Source of the DNA: a bacterium
GTDB taxonomy: Bacteria > Vulcanimicrobiota > Vulcanimicrobiia > Vulcanimicrobiales > Vulcanimicrobiaceae
Reading direction: 5' to 3'
Assembly: GCA_021832345.1 (NCBI GenBank)
Contig: JAKBKY010000007.1
Location: 1-64,000, forward strand
Length of the DNA stretch: 64,000 nucleotides
Positions 1 to 9,275 of this stretch are shown piece by piece. Below the pieces are notes generated by a model. That model made no database searches and was not told the origin of the DNA. It worked only from the letters and a program-made list of their open reading frames with translations. The translations under genes were made by a program, and so were the position numbers. Numbering within the stretch: the first letter of the stretch is position 1; the number at the start of each line of letters is the position of its first letter.

Positions 1-2
1 TG

Positions 3-1169
3 CTGCGGGTGGGGATCGCGCCCCGGCTCTTGGGTGGCCGGGCGACGGAGGTGGCCTTCCCCGATGGGTCGCGCGCGGTGCTGCTCGGTGACGACGTGAC
101 GGTGGAGACGGTGGACGGCGGCCTGCTGGAGAGCCGGGTGAAGACGCCCAAGCGCGGCGCGCTCTGCCAAGCGCGCGGCGCGACGCTGGTGACGGAGTTG
201 CCGGAAGCCTCGCTCACGTATGCGCGCGATGGGAGCCTCACCTACGAGACCCCGGCCGGCACCGCGCGGTACGACGCGCAGGGGATCACCGTGGGTGCGC
301 TGCGCCAGCAGTCGCGCCACGCGCATCATTGGTTGATCGCCTTCACGGTGTTGCTCGGGTTGTTGGTGTCGAGCAAGTGGTATGGGGTGATGGGCTTCGG
401 GGTGAGCTTCACGGTGCTCATTGCGCTGGCGTTACAGCGGTGGTTTGCGGCGGGGCGTCCGGCGCTCTGGGGCAACCCTCGCGGCATTCGGATCGACGTG
501 GCCTTGGTCGCGATTGCGTTTATCGCGGCGACCGTCTACACGCTCTCGTGGGTGCCGGATTTCTTCCGTCAGATCGAGATCAAGAACCTCAGCGATCTGA
601 TCTACCGGCAATACTCGATGTTCCACTACCACGACACGCTCAAAGCCACCCATCCGTATCAGTCCCGTTGGTGGAAGTGGCCGCTCGATCTACGGCCGAT
701 CGCCTACTACTATCACGACTTCCGTACCAATCCGTCGAACTCGGCTGCATGCTGCGTCGCGGAGATCCTCTCGCTCCCCAATCCGCTGATCCTGTGGGCC
801 GGGTTGATCACGGTGCCGATCGTCGGTTACCTGGCGTGGATTCGCCGCAACAAGGGCTACACGCTCATCGTCCTCGCGTATCTCCTGCAGTGGCTGCCGT
901 GGATGGCCTCTCCCCGCATCACCTTTGAGTATCATTACTACGTTGATATTCCATTGGTGTGCATCTGCAATGCCGTCGCTTTGCAAGAGTGGTGGCGCTG
1001 GGCGCGCACCTCGACCCAGAGCGTGCGCTGGGTCAGCGCGGCGGGCATCGCCGCCTACGTGGCGGCCGTGGGCTGGGCGTTCGTCTACTTCTATCCCATT
1101 TTGGCGGCCGTCAAGATTCCCTACGACGCCTGGCTCTCGCGCATGTGGCTAGGGCGATTCTGGATATAG
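3..1169 (+). CDS. Protein O-mannosyltransferase (PMT) family, C-terminal part
   Basis: The reading frame is open to the left edge, so this is the 3' part of a longer gene. The first GTG inside the window, at 9, is probably not the true start. The fragment begins with a soluble stretch of about 100 residues. It then has about seven hydrophobic segments (roughly residues 106-122, 126-144, 162-182, 256-274, 281-298, 310-325 and 345-365). The pattern with motifs such as HPYQSRWWKWP and the late SPRITFEYHYY segment is that of the C-terminal four-helix domain of dolichyl-/polyprenyl-phosphate-mannose protein mannosyltransferases. These transfer mannose from a lipid carrier to exported proteins at the cytoplasmic membrane. 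The catalytic N-terminal loop lies outside the window, so activity cannot be judged. The next gene starts 137 nt downstream. Confidence 0.8.
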   Translation: MRVGIAPRLLGGRATEVAFPDGSRAVLLGDDVTVETVDGGLLESRVKTPKRGALCQARGATLVTELPEASLTYARDGSLTYETPAGTARYDAQGITVGALRQQSRHAHHWLIAFTVLLGLLVSSKWYGVMGFGVSFTVLIALALQRWFAAGRPALWGNPRGIRIDVALVAIAFIAATVYTLSWVPDFFRQIEIKNLSDLIYRQYSMFHYHDTLKATHPYQSRWWKWPLDLRPIAYYYHDFRTNPSNSAACCVAEILSLPNPLILWAGLITVPIVGYLAWIRRNKGYTLIVLAYLLQWLPWMASPRITFEYHYYVDIPLVCICNAVALQEWWRWARTSTQSVRWVSAAGIAAYVAAVGWAFVYFYPILAAVKIPYDAWLSRMWLGRFWI

Positions 1170-1306
1170 GGCACTGCTTCGTCGGGTGCTCAGTCACAGA
1201 TCACACTGTAGATGCTCCCTCGCATCCTCCTCGCATCTGCATTCCCCGACGGTCAAAACCAAGCACCAGGATTTATCGAGGTGCCCTATAACGAGAAAGA
1301 AGCATC
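1170..1306. other. Intergenic region before yebC
   Basis: No gene is seen here. A -10-like TATAAC lies at 1287-1292, but no good -35 hexamer is found at the right distance. The purine-rich GAAAGAAG just before 1307 can serve as a ribosome binding site for yebC. Confidence 0.4.
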
Positions 1307-2053
1307 ATGTCCGGTCATAGCAAGTGGCATAATATCAAGCTTCGCAAGGGGAAGGCCGATGCCCAGCGCGGAGCCCGCTTTACCAAGCTGAGCAAGGAGA
1401 TCATCCTCGCAGCGAAGTCGGGTTCCCCGGATCCCGATGCCAACTATCGCCTGAAGATGGCCGTCGAGAAAGCGCGCGAACAGAATATGCCCCAGGAGAA
1501 TATCAAGCGGGCGATCACGCGTGGGAGTGGGGCAAGCGGCGAACGTGAGATCGAAGAGATTCGCTACGAAGGTTATGGCCCGCACGGCATAGCGGTCATC
1601 CTCGATGCGGCGACGGACAATCGAAATCGAACCGCCGGCGAGTTGCGCTTTCTCTTCTCGAAGCATGGCGGGACGCTTGGTGAGACCGGGAGCGTCGGAT
1701 GGATGTTTGAGCCGGTCGGCGTCTTGGAGATTGAGGTTGAGGGGCGCGAGGAGGACGCCCTGACTGAGGCCGTTCTGGTGGACGGTGTCATCGATCTGGA
1801 GTATGACGACCCGATCGCGCTCGTCTATACGCAGCCCACACGGCTTTCGATCGCTCGGGAAGCGCTCGTTGCCGCACGGATCAAGGTGACCTCCCTCTAC
1901 CTCGGCATGCGCGCTAAAACCAAGGTAACGCTTGAGGGAGCACAGTTGCGAGAAGCGCTGGAGTTCCTCGATGCCTTGGATGAGCATGAGGATGCGCAGC
2001 GCCTGTTTGGGAATCTCGACTTGAGCGAAGCGGCGCTCGAGGCGCTCGCGTAG
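1307..2053 (+). CDS. yebC: YebC/PmpR family transcriptional/translational regulator
   Basis: The 248-residue product has the family length and its hallmark N-terminus (MSGHSKWHNIK, then KGKADAQRGARFTKLSKEI). The central GYGPHGIAVI and the LFSKHGG.LGE.GSVGWMF block are also typical. YebC-like proteins bind DNA or act on ribosomes at proline-rich sequences, depending on the homologue; which applies here cannot be told from sequence. The ATG start gives the conserved N-terminus exactly. The stop codon shares one base with the GTG start of rpe, so yebC, rpe, thiL and the kinase after it form a tightly coupled run. Confidence 0.95.
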   Translation: MSGHSKWHNIKLRKGKADAQRGARFTKLSKEIILAAKSGSPDPDANYRLKMAVEKAREQNMPQENIKRAITRGSGASGEREIEEIRYEGYGPHGIAVILDAATDNRNRTAGELRFLFSKHGGTLGETGSVGWMFEPVGVLEIEVEGREEDALTEAVLVDGVIDLEYDDPIALVYTQPTRLSIAREALVAARIKVTSLYLGMRAKTKVTLEGAQLREALEFLDALDEHEDAQRLFGNLDLSEAALEALA

Positions 2054-2703
2054 TGAAGATCGCCCCGTCGATTCTCTCAGCCGACTTTGCCTCAATTGCC
2101 TCGCAGATCGGAGTGGTCGAGGCAGCCGGGGCCGATTATCTGCACGTCGATGTCATGGACGGCCGGTTCGTTCCGAACCTCACCTGGGGGCCGAAGGTCG
2201 TTGCGGATCTGCGCAAGGTCAGCCGCCTGCCTTTCGACTGTCACCTGATGATCGTCGAACCGGAACGCTATGTGGACGCCTTTCGCGAGGCGGGCGCCGG
2301 CATCATTACCTTCCATGTGGAGGCGACTCCTCATGCGCAACGCTTGCTCACGCATATTCGCTCGATCGGCGCGCGAGCCGGCATCGCGATCTGCCCCCAG
2401 ACTCCCGTGGCGATGCTTGAGGATATCGTTGACGATGCGGATCTCATCTTAGTGATGAGCGTGAATCCCGGCTTTGGCGGGCAGTCCTTCATTCCGCGTT
2501 CGCTTGAGAAGATACGTCAAGCGCGCGCCCTGATCGACGCGCGCAATCCTCGCTGTGAACTCGAAGTAGACGGTGGAGTTGGGGAAGCTAATCTGCGCGA
2601 GATCTGTGCCGCCGGGGCGAACGTTCTGGTGATGGGGACGAGCATCTTCGGCGCGACGGATCCGGCTACCGAGCTCGTGCGCTTGCGCCTCTTGTCGGCG
2701 TGA
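2053..2703 (+). CDS. rpe: Ribulose-phosphate 3-epimerase
   Basis: This 216-residue TIM-barrel enzyme interconverts ribulose 5-phosphate and xylulose 5-phosphate in the pentose phosphate pathway. Seen motifs are KIAPSILSADFA at the N-terminus, HVDVMDGRFVPN (metal-binding His and Asp), CHLMIVEPE, VMSVNPGFGGQSF (phosphate loop) and EVDGGV near residue 175. The GTG start overlaps the yebC stop by one base. The 3' end overlaps thiL by 4 nt. The length is normal and no key residue is missing. Confidence 0.96.
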   Translation: MKIAPSILSADFASIASQIGVVEAAGADYLHVDVMDGRFVPNLTWGPKVVADLRKVSRLPFDCHLMIVEPERYVDAFREAGAGIITFHVEATPHAQRLLTHIRSIGARAGIAICPQTPVAMLEDIVDDADLILVMSVNPGFGGQSFIPRSLEKIRQARALIDARNPRCELEVDGGVGEANLREICAAGANVLVMGTSIFGATDPATELVRLRLLSA

Positions 2704-3701
2704 CTCTCGCGCCGGCATCGGAGGACGATCTCGTAGCGGCGATCGCCTCGATCGTCGCACGGCCCCACACACGCAAGATTCGCTTCGGCGTAGGCGACGA
2801 TGCCGCGGTGTGGCAGCCGTCACGCTCGCATCGTAGCGTCATCACGACCGATGCGCTCGTCGAAGGAGTGCATTTCGCGACGGACCTGATCTCCTGGCAC
2901 GACATCGGATACCGGGCCGTGGCCGCTAACGCGAGCGACCTGGCCGCGATGGGCGCGCGTCCCATCCTAGCGACGGTAGCCTTGGGACTTCCACCCACCT
3001 GTGGCCTTGAAGATATTCTCGACCTCTACCACGGGCTTGTCGCTGCGGCGGACGCGGTCGGCCTGGTCGTCGTCGGCGGCGATATCTCTCGCGCGCAGCA
3101 GGTCTTTCTTGCGATTGCTGCGGTTGGCGAAGTACGGCCCTCGGCAGTGGCCATGCGTTCCGGCGGCCGCCCGGGTGACGTGCTGGCGGTGACGGGGCCG
3201 CTTGGAGCAAGTCGCGCGGGTCTGCTTGCGTTACGCGGCGAGGTCGCACTGGCGGCGGATCTGCGGGAGGAGGCCGTGCTCGCCTACCGGAGGCCGCAGG
3301 CTCGCGTGGCAGAGGGTCGTTGGTTTGCTGCGGGCGTGAATCTGCGCGCCATGATGGATTGCTCCGATGGTCTGGCGAGCGACCTGCCGCGCCTCTGCGC
3401 GCGTTCCGATGTCGGCGCGGTCATCGACGCGGTGCCGGTAGCGCGCAGCGCCCAGGCCGCAGCCACGGCGCTCGGCGAGGACCCGTCAGCCTTTGCGTTA
3501 GCTGGAGGAGAGGATTTCGAGTTGCTGGTGGCCGTCGATCCGCGCGCGTTTCGCCATATCGCTCAGCGTTTTCGGGTGCGGTTTGGGCGCGAACTTGCGC
3601 AGGTTGGGCATCTGACGGCCGAGCGGGGTGCGCTCCGGCGGAGAATCGACGGCCGTGACGAACCACTCTTGCCGACCGGATGGGATCATTTACGTCAATG
3701 A
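2700..3701 (+). CDS. thiL: Thiamine-monophosphate kinase
   Basis: The 333-residue ATP-dependent kinase makes thiamine diphosphate from thiamine monophosphate, the last step of thiamine biosynthesis. Family marks are the N-terminal GVGDDAAV loop, TTDALVEGVHF, MMDCSDGLASD (magnesium-binding region) and GGEDFELLVAV. The GTG start at 2700 overlaps the rpe stop by 4 nt. No other thi gene is in the window, so the context is translational coupling rather than a thiamine operon. Confidence 0.93.
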   Translation: MTLAPASEDDLVAAIASIVARPHTRKIRFGVGDDAAVWQPSRSHRSVITTDALVEGVHFATDLISWHDIGYRAVAANASDLAAMGARPILATVALGLPPTCGLEDILDLYHGLVAAADAVGLVVVGGDISRAQQVFLAIAAVGEVRPSAVAMRSGGRPGDVLAVTGPLGASRAGLLALRGEVALAADLREEAVLAYRRPQARVAEGRWFAAGVNLRAMMDCSDGLASDLPRLCARSDVGAVIDAVPVARSAQAAATALGEDPSAFALAGGEDFELLVAVDPRAFRHIAQRFRVRFGRELAQVGHLTAERGALRRRIDGRDEPLLPTGWDHLRQ

Positions 3702-4657
3702 ATCGGAACGGCGACGATGTTGCGACCTTTGCGCTGATCGGAAGCATTCAGAACAGCGTCGGGCTTGGTTTCCTGGGGAATCAGGCCGTCTGTGCAGTGG
3801 CCAATGCGCTCGGTGCACGGGTGATTCATGTTCCGTCGTCGTTTGCCGGCGCGCACGCCGGCTTCTCGGGGCGTTCCTCAAGCATTACGGATCCGCAGCA
3901 GTTTCGGCGCGATGTCGCGTTCTTGGTCAGCCAGCGTCCCGGGATCGTCATCGTGGGATATATGCCGCGCCCGCAACATGTCGATATCGTTGCAAGCGAA
4001 CTCGTCGATTACAAGGGCGTCGTGCTCCTCGACCCCGTGATCGGGGACTACCAGAAGGGCCTGTTCATCACGAAGGAGACCGCGCGCGCCATTCGCGAGT
4101 CGCTCCTGCCCATCGCACAGATCATCACGCCGAATCGCTTCGAAGCCGAGGTCCTCCTTGGACTCGGTGGACGCACCGCCACCGAGTATGCCTATCTCAA
4201 TGGACTCTTCGATCTGGGCCCCGAAGCGGTGATCATCACGTCGTTCGAGCGCGATGCCGAGCGGCATCGCGTGAAGCTGCTCTTCTCAAACGGCTATAGT
4301 TACCATCGCATTCACGGGCCATTCTATCCGGCGTATCCGGCCCACGGCGTCGGTGATGTCTTCGCCGCGGGCCTTGCGACGTTCATGGCGATGGGCGGCT
4401 CGCCGTTTGCCGCGACGCTACTCTCGACGGCGCTCTGTGCACGTTCCGTGGCCAACACCAGCGCCTATGGGGGAGCCACGGTGGATCCGGTAGCGGCGCT
4501 CTCGAAGTGGAATCCGCAGGGATACCAGGTCGACGACGACCGGACCATGCGCTTCTGCGAGCGATCGAACGTCGAGAGTGAGGCGATGAAGGCGACAGCT
4601 CAGGATGGACCGCGACTCAAGTTCGCGCCGCCCCGGCACAAGATCATCTACGGCTGA
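3698..4657 (+). CDS. PfkB-superfamily pyridoxal/pyridoxamine kinase-like protein
   Basis: The protein resembles PdxY-type pyridoxal kinases. It has an early [10 protein letters not shown] stretch, a central [10 protein letters not shown] motif, [14 protein letters not shown] and the ribokinase-fold signature [13 protein letters not shown], whose GD aspartate is the usual catalytic base. It would phosphorylate a B6 vitamer; hydroxymethylpyrimidine kinase activity is a possible alternative. I chose the ATG at 3698, which forms an ATGA overlap with the thiL stop, over an in-frame ATG at 3680. The C-terminal 60 residues, rich in Lys and Arg, extend past the kinase fold and I do not recognise them. 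The gene overlaps the convergent rpmB by 14 nt. Confidence 0.8.
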   Translation: MNRNGDDVATFALIGSIQNSVGLGFLGNQAVCAVANALGARVIHVPSSFAGAHAGFSGRSSSITDPQQFRRDVAFLVSQRPGIVIVGYMPRPQHVDIVASELVDYKGVVLLDPVIGDYQKGLFITKETARAIRESLLPIAQIITPNRFEAEVLLGLGGRTATEYAYLNGLFDLGPEAVIITSFERDAERHRVKLLFSNGYSYHRIHGPFYPAYPAHGVGDVFAAGLATFMAMGGSPFAATLLSTALCARSVANTSAYGGATVDPVAALSKWNPQGYQVDDDRTMRFCERSNVESEAMKATAQDGPRLKFAPPRHKIIYG

Positions 4658-4832
4658 CCTTCTTGCTGCGCAGGCACTGCGTGCAGACGCGCTCGGTTGT
4701 GCGGGTTCCGTTGCGTTCGACCTTGACCGATTGGAGGTTCGGCAGCCAGCGGCGGCGCGTCTTATTCATAGCGTGGCTGACGTTATTGCCGGCCATCGGC
4801 CCCTTGCCACAGACTTCACAACGCTTTGCCAT
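4644..4832 (-). CDS. rpmB: Large ribosomal subunit protein bL28
   Basis: This 62-residue protein carries the L28 pattern [12 protein letters not shown] at the N-terminus and a second cysteine pair CTQC near residues 50-53. It is therefore the zinc-binding C+ form. Motifs NVSHAMNKT and RRRWLPNLQ are typical. It binds 23S rRNA in the 50S subunit. The gene runs against its neighbours and overlaps the end of the upstream kinase gene. A much longer antisense frame continues to 6584, but only these last 62 codons are the gene; ATG at 4832 is preceded by a GA-rich ribosome binding site. Confidence 0.95.
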   Translation of the reverse strand: MAKRCEVCGKGPMAGNNVSHAMNKTRRRWLPNLQSVKVERNGTRTTERVCTQCLRSKKVSRR

Positions 4833-4882
4833 GCTCGGACCTCTTCTCTCAACAGACGAGAAACAGAAAAAACAACCTGCGA

Positions 4883-4911
4883 ATGGTACCACGCCCCCGT
4901 ATCCCTGACAA
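4883..4911 (-). promoter_or_regulatory. Likely sigma-70-type promoter of rpmB
   Basis: On the reverse strand TTGTCA (4911-4906) and TACCAT (4888-4883) are separated by exactly 17 nt. Transcription would start near 4876, giving a 5' leader of about 44 nt before rpmB. This is inferred from sequence only. Confidence 0.5.
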
Positions 4912-4970
4912 TGGCCGGGAGGGGATCGGCGCAGAGGATTCCTCGCCTGCCCCCCAAAGGAGGGGGGCCG

Positions 4971-6557
4971 ATGGACGTCTCGACTATGGACGGCCGCGGC
5001 TATGCCAAGTTTTTGATCGCCGGGACCTACTTTCTGCGCAAGTACCGTGGAGTCCTCAACGACCTCAATGTCTTCCCCGTTCCGGACGGCGACACGGGGA
5101 CCAATATGTATCTCACGGTTCGCAGTGCGGCCCTGGCCGCCGGAAGGGTACGCGACCGGCGCCTGGTGACGGTTGCGGCCGCAGCGGCGCAGGGCAGTCT
5201 CATGGAGGCGCGCGGCAACTCCGGGGTCATCATCTCGCAGATGCTGCGTGGGTTTGCCCATCATCTGCGCCATCGCGCGCAGGCCGACGGGTTTACGCTG
5301 GCCACGGCCCTGCGCGAAGCGGCGGCGGCGGCTCGCGGCTCTTTGCTCAAGCCGGTCGAAGGCACGATTCTCTCCGTGGCGGACGCCGCGGCCGAGGCGG
5401 CCTATCGGCTGGCCCTGCGTGAGCCCGACCTCTACCGGCTCGTGAGGGGGATCGTGCGAGCCGCCAACGACGCGCTCGAACGCACCCCGGAGCAGCTCCC
5501 GGCTCTCGCCGAGGCCGGCGTGGTCGATTCCGGAGGCGCGGGGTTCGTCTACTTCATCGAAGGCATTCTCGGCTTCTTGCCTCATGCCAAAGAGCGGGCG
5601 ACGGCTTTCCCGCGGCGACCGGCGCGCCGCTCGGCCTTTACCACGCAGCAGGTCATCGGGGAGCATAAGTACTGCACGGAGTTGGTTCTTGAGGAGGCCA
5701 CCTGCGGCGCGCACGACCTGCGCGATGCCTTGTCCGCTCACGGCGAGTCGCTCCTGGTCATTGGAGCGCCGCCGACGCTGAAGGTCCACATTCACACCGA
5801 CGAGCCCGAAAAGATTCGTTCGATCGCTGCGCGCTTCGGGGTGCCGATGCGTGTGAAGGTCGACGACATGGAGCGTCAGCACCAGATGCTGCTCGTCGAC
5901 CGGCCGGCAACGATGCGTTCCATCGTGGTGGTGGTTCCGGGCCCGGGATTCGCCCGGATCGTGACGGAGCTTGGCGCTGAGGTGACCGTCGCCGCCGACG
6001 GCAACCCAAGCGTGCGAGATCTCCTCCTGGCGGTCAACAAGACCATGAGCGACCACGTCTATCTGATGCTTCCCGACCCGAACCTCGTCTTGGCCGGGCG
6101 CGAGGTGTGCACACTCACGACCAAGCGCGTGGAACTCGTCGCGACCGGGGACATCGTCGGGGGCATCGCGATGTTGCTCGCCTTCGGCGGCGAGGCGAAT
6201 GCGACACCGACCCTTGAGGAGCTTGACCAAGCCGCCGGCGCCGTTGCTTCGGTTCAGGTGTTCTATGCCGGCAAGGATGCCCAAGTCGGAGAGACTGCCG
6301 TGGCGCGGGGTGACGCCGTTGCCCTGACCGGAGGGACGCTCTATGCGGGAGGGTCGCTTGCCGAGGCTGCCGGCGAGGCCGTGCGCTCGTTGAACGCACA
6401 GGGCGCTGAACTGCTGACGCTCTATTACGGCGGCGTGCAGAAGGAGAAGGATGCGCAGTGCGTGAGCGAACTCTTGAGAGCGAGCTTTCCGTGGCTCGAG
6501 GTCGAATACTACTACGGCGGGATGCCTCACGCCCAGTATTGGATTGCGCTTGAATGA
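4971..6557 (+). CDS. fakA: DAK2-domain fatty acid kinase subunit A-like protein
   Basis: The 528-residue product matches the YloV/FakA family. The N-terminal DhaL/DAK2 ATP-binding domain shows [12 protein letters not shown] (about residues 35-46, three metal-binding aspartates), EARGNSGVI near 80 and SGGAGFVYF near 187. Middle and C-terminal DegV-like/FakA domains follow. With a FakB partner it phosphorylates fatty acids for phospholipid synthesis. The start at 4971 has an excellent AAAGGAGG ribosome binding site; the frame extends further upstream to 4605 but that part overlaps rpmB. plsX overlaps by 4 nt and two degV/fakB genes follow, which strongly supports the fatty acid kinase assignment. 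Confidence 0.85.
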   Translation: MDVSTMDGRGYAKFLIAGTYFLRKYRGVLNDLNVFPVPDGDTGTNMYLTVRSAALAAGRVRDRRLVTVAAAAAQGSLMEARGNSGVIISQMLRGFAHHLRHRAQADGFTLATALREAAAAARGSLLKPVEGTILSVADAAAEAAYRLALREPDLYRLVRGIVRAANDALERTPEQLPALAEAGVVDSGGAGFVYFIEGILGFLPHAKERATAFPRRPARRSAFTTQQVIGEHKYCTELVLEEATCGAHDLRDALSAHGESLLVIGAPPTLKVHIHTDEPEKIRSIAARFGVPMRVKVDDMERQHQMLLVDRPATMRSIVVVVPGPGFARIVTELGAEVTVAADGNPSVRDLLLAVNKTMSDHVYLMLPDPNLVLAGREVCTLTTKRVELVATGDIVGGIAMLLAFGGEANATPTLEELDQAAGAVASVQVFYAGKDAQVGETAVARGDAVALTGGTLYAGGSLAEAAGEAVRSLNAQGAELLTLYYGGVQKEKDAQCVSELLRASFPWLEVEYYYGGMPHAQYWIALE

Positions 6558-7564
6558 GTGAACCCCGAATTGCGGTAGACGCAATGGGTGGCGACCATGC
6601 GCCCGAGGAGATCGTCGCCGGAGCGTTGCTTGCGGCTCAAGCCGGGTACGCGCGCATCGTCTTGGTTGGTGACGAGGCCCGAATACGCCCGCTCGTGCGC
6701 GGGCCGGTGGCCTCGGCCATCGAGATCGTGCATGCAGCCGAAGCCGTTCCGATGGATCAACACGCCTCGGCCGCGCTGCGTGCCGGCGAGCGGACGTCGC
6801 TTGGGCTGGCTGTTCATCTGGTCAAGTCCGGCGAGGCCGATGGGGTCGTTTCGGCCGGAAACTCCGGTGCCTTTCTCGCGATCGCGCTGGTGAAACTGCG
6901 CCCGATCGAAGGGATTGCCCGCCCCGCCATCGCGACGGTCTGGCCTGCCCTCAGCGGTCCGTTCCTGCTCCTGGATTCCGGAGCGAATGTCGACTGTCGC
7001 CCCGATTGGCTCTATCAGTTCGGGATCATGGGCTCGGCATACGCTCGATCGATGCTGCACATCGCGGCACCGCGCGTGGCGATCCTCTCGGTGGGAGAGG
7101 AGCGCACGAAGGGGAATCAACAGGCCCTTGAGGCGGCGAAGCTGCTCGAAGCAGCGCCGATCGATTTTATAGGCAACATCGAAGGGAAGGATCTCTTCCA
7201 TAATATTGCCGATGTCGTCGTAACGGACGGTTTCGTGGGTAACGTCGTCTTGAAGACCAGCGAGGGGATGATCGCGGATATGGTGCAGGTCATCAAGGAT
7301 GCGATCCACTCCGGGAATCTCCGGGCGAAGGTGGGGGCGGCCCTGCTGGCACCTGCATTGCGGGGCTTGCGAACGAGGTTTGACTACGAAACCTACGGAG
7401 GCGCACCGTTACTTGGTCTGAAAGGCAACTGCATCGTGACCCATGGCCGTGCCTCACGTAACGCGATTCGGCATGCGGTGCGAGTCGCCGCAGAAGAAGC
7501 GCGGAACGATGTCGTCGGCAAGATCACCGACCTTATCGCGCCGTTGATGACGGGAGGGTCCTAA
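6554..7564 (+). CDS. plsX: Phosphate acyltransferase PlsX
   Basis: The 336-residue enzyme converts acyl-ACP to acyl-phosphate, the donor for PlsY in phosphatidic acid synthesis. The N-terminal [34 protein letters not shown] and [10 protein letters not shown] motifs are typical. It starts inside the stop region of the fakA-like gene (ATGA overlap) and is followed by DegV/FakB genes. Acyl-phosphate from imported fatty acids and from acyl-ACP would thus be handled by one gene block. Confidence 0.95.
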   Translation: MSEPRIAVDAMGGDHAPEEIVAGALLAAQAGYARIVLVGDEARIRPLVRGPVASAIEIVHAAEAVPMDQHASAALRAGERTSLGLAVHLVKSGEADGVVSAGNSGAFLAIALVKLRPIEGIARPAIATVWPALSGPFLLLDSGANVDCRPDWLYQFGIMGSAYARSMLHIAAPRVAILSVGEERTKGNQQALEAAKLLEAAPIDFIGNIEGKDLFHNIADVVVTDGFVGNVVLKTSEGMIADMVQVIKDAIHSGNLRAKVGAALLAPALRGLRTRFDYETYGGAPLLGLKGNCIVTHGRASRNAIRHAVRVAAEEARNDVVGKITDLIAPLMTGGS

Positions 7565-7567
7565 GCG

Positions 7568-8446
7568 GTGCCGGTTGCGATCGTGACCGACAGCACCAGC
7601 GATATTGAGCCGGATCGCGCTCGAGCGCTCGGCGTCTCCGTCGTCCCGCTCTTGGTGGTCTTTGGCGAGCGCAGCTATCGAGATTATGTCGACTTGACGC
7701 GAGCCGATTTTTACGCGTTGCTCGCTACCGAAAAGACGCTGCCGATCACCTCTGCGCCGACGGCGGCGATGTTCGAAGAGGCGTTCGAACAGGCGCTTGG
7801 GCGCGGTGATGAGGTGCTCTGCATCGTGGTCTCCTCGCGTCTCTCCGGAACCATCAATGCCGCGCAGGCGGCCGCCGGCCGTTTTGCGCAGGCACCCATC
7901 ACGATCCTCGACTCCTCCACCGTCGCAGGCGGGTTGGGGTTACTTGTGACGGTGGCGCAGGAGTCGGCGCGCGCAGGCATGAGTGTCGAGGCGATCGTGC
8001 GCTCCTTGGAGCGGCCGCTGGCGACGCAGCGTCTGTTTGCGTGTCTCCCCGACCTCTCGCATCTGCAGCGGACCGGCCGTATCGGCAGGGCGAGAGGGCT
8101 CGTCGGCACGCTGATGCGGATCGTCCCGGTGCTCTGCCTTGAGGACGGAGAGATTGCCCCCGAGGCGACGGTGCGAACCTTTGCGCGCGCGCAGGAACGG
8201 ATGCTCGAACTCTGCCTTGAGGCAAACCAAGGGGGAGCAGGCACCCGCTACGTGGTCATGCATACGAACGCGCCGGAGCTCGCGCGCCGGATCGCCGAGC
8301 GCCTGGATGCGCGCCTTGAGATGCCGACACCTATAGAGGTGCGAGAAGCGGGTCCGGCGATCGCCGTGCACGCGGGAGCGGGTGCCCTCGGAATCTTCTC
8401 ATTGCAACAAGGGGGCGACCATGATAACCGCAGTTCTGACCGATAG
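7568..8446 (+). CDS. DegV family fatty-acid-binding protein (FakB type), first copy
   Basis: The 292-residue protein has the DegV fold pattern: TDSTSDI at the N-terminus, a VSSRLSGT loop that binds the fatty acid carboxylate, and the LQRTGRIGRA segment near residue 165. FakB proteins present a bound fatty acid to FakA for phosphorylation. The GTG start follows plsX by 3 nt. Its 3' end overlaps the next degV by 26 nt. Confidence 0.85.
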   Translation: MPVAIVTDSTSDIEPDRARALGVSVVPLLVVFGERSYRDYVDLTRADFYALLATEKTLPITSAPTAAMFEEAFEQALGRGDEVLCIVVSSRLSGTINAAQAAAGRFAQAPITILDSSTVAGGLGLLVTVAQESARAGMSVEAIVRSLERPLATQRLFACLPDLSHLQRTGRIGRARGLVGTLMRIVPVLCLEDGEIAPEATVRTFARAQERMLELCLEANQGGAGTRYVVMHTNAPELARRIAERLDARLEMPTPIEVREAGPAIAVHAGAGALGIFSLQQGGDHDNRSSDR

Positions 8447-9266
8447 CGCGAGCGATATCTCGCCTGCGCAGGCCCGTGCCTTCGGGGTCGAGGTGGTGCC
8501 GATCTGGATCGTCTATTCCGACCGCCGTCTGCGCGACGGAGTCGATATCGACCGCGCGACCTTCTACGACCGCCTGCGCAACGATCGCGACCTTCCGTTT
8601 ACGGAGCCGCCGACCGAAGAGGAGTTCGCTGCCGCCTTCGCCGTGCACGTCGAGGCAGGGCGAGAGGTCGTCGCGCCGATCGTTTCGAGCGGACTGTCGA
8701 AGACCTACGCGACGGCGCGCGCGGCCGCGTCGCGCTTCGGCAGCGCCGTGCATGTCGTGGACTCAAAGACCCTCTCCGGCGGGCTGCTCCTGCAGTCCAT
8801 GATTGCCGCAGATTTGGCAAAGTCCGGCGCAAGCGCGGCCGAGATCGTGCATCGCTTGGAGGCGCTGATCGCCGATCAACGCGGCAATGCGGTGATGGCC
8901 GACATGAGCTACCTTGGGCGTAGCGGGCGGATCAATAAGGCCATCGCGACGCTGGGGACGATGCTCAAGGTCTGCCCGGTGCTGCGCATCGCCAACGGGG
9001 CCGTTGAGACGGCCGCGCAGGCCCGGACGTTTGAGAAGGCGCAGGAGCTCATGATCGAGGTTGCGGTGCGCCAGCTCGAGCGCTACGATAACCGCCGCTT
9101 TGCGCTGGGACACGTTCACGCGCCGCAGCTCGGCAGCGCGATGGTCGCAGCCCTGCGTGCAAAGCTGGGCGGTGAGCCCAAGGCTATCATCGAGTACGAA
9201 GTGGGCCCCGGCGTCAGTGTGAACACGGGGCCGGATGGGCTGGCGATCTACTCGGTTGCGGGCTAG
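8421..9266 (+). CDS. DegV family fatty-acid-binding protein (FakB type), second copy
   Basis: This 281-residue paralogue of the preceding gene shares TDSASDI, the VSSGLSKTY loop and YLGRSGRINKA. The two are clearly diverged and so may prefer different acyl chains, as known FakB pairs do. I use the ATG at 8421 with a GGGGGC ribosome binding site; a frame beginning at 8382 exists but is less likely. The gene overlaps the first copy. Confidence 0.85.
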   Translation: MITAVLTDSASDISPAQARAFGVEVVPIWIVYSDRRLRDGVDIDRATFYDRLRNDRDLPFTEPPTEEEFAAAFAVHVEAGREVVAPIVSSGLSKTYATARAAASRFGSAVHVVDSKTLSGGLLLQSMIAADLAKSGASAAEIVHRLEALIADQRGNAVMADMSYLGRSGRINKAIATLGTMLKVCPVLRIANGAVETAAQARTFEKAQELMIEVAVRQLERYDNRRFALGHVHAPQLGSAMVAALRAKLGGEPKAIIEYEVGPGVSVNTGPDGLAIYSVAG

Positions 9267-9275
9267 TGCACCCTA

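Noticed and set aside
4833-6584. Reverse-strand frame of about 580 codons continuous with rpmB
   Set aside because: It is antisense to fakA, where protein motifs are clear on the + strand; only the last 62 codons are L28.
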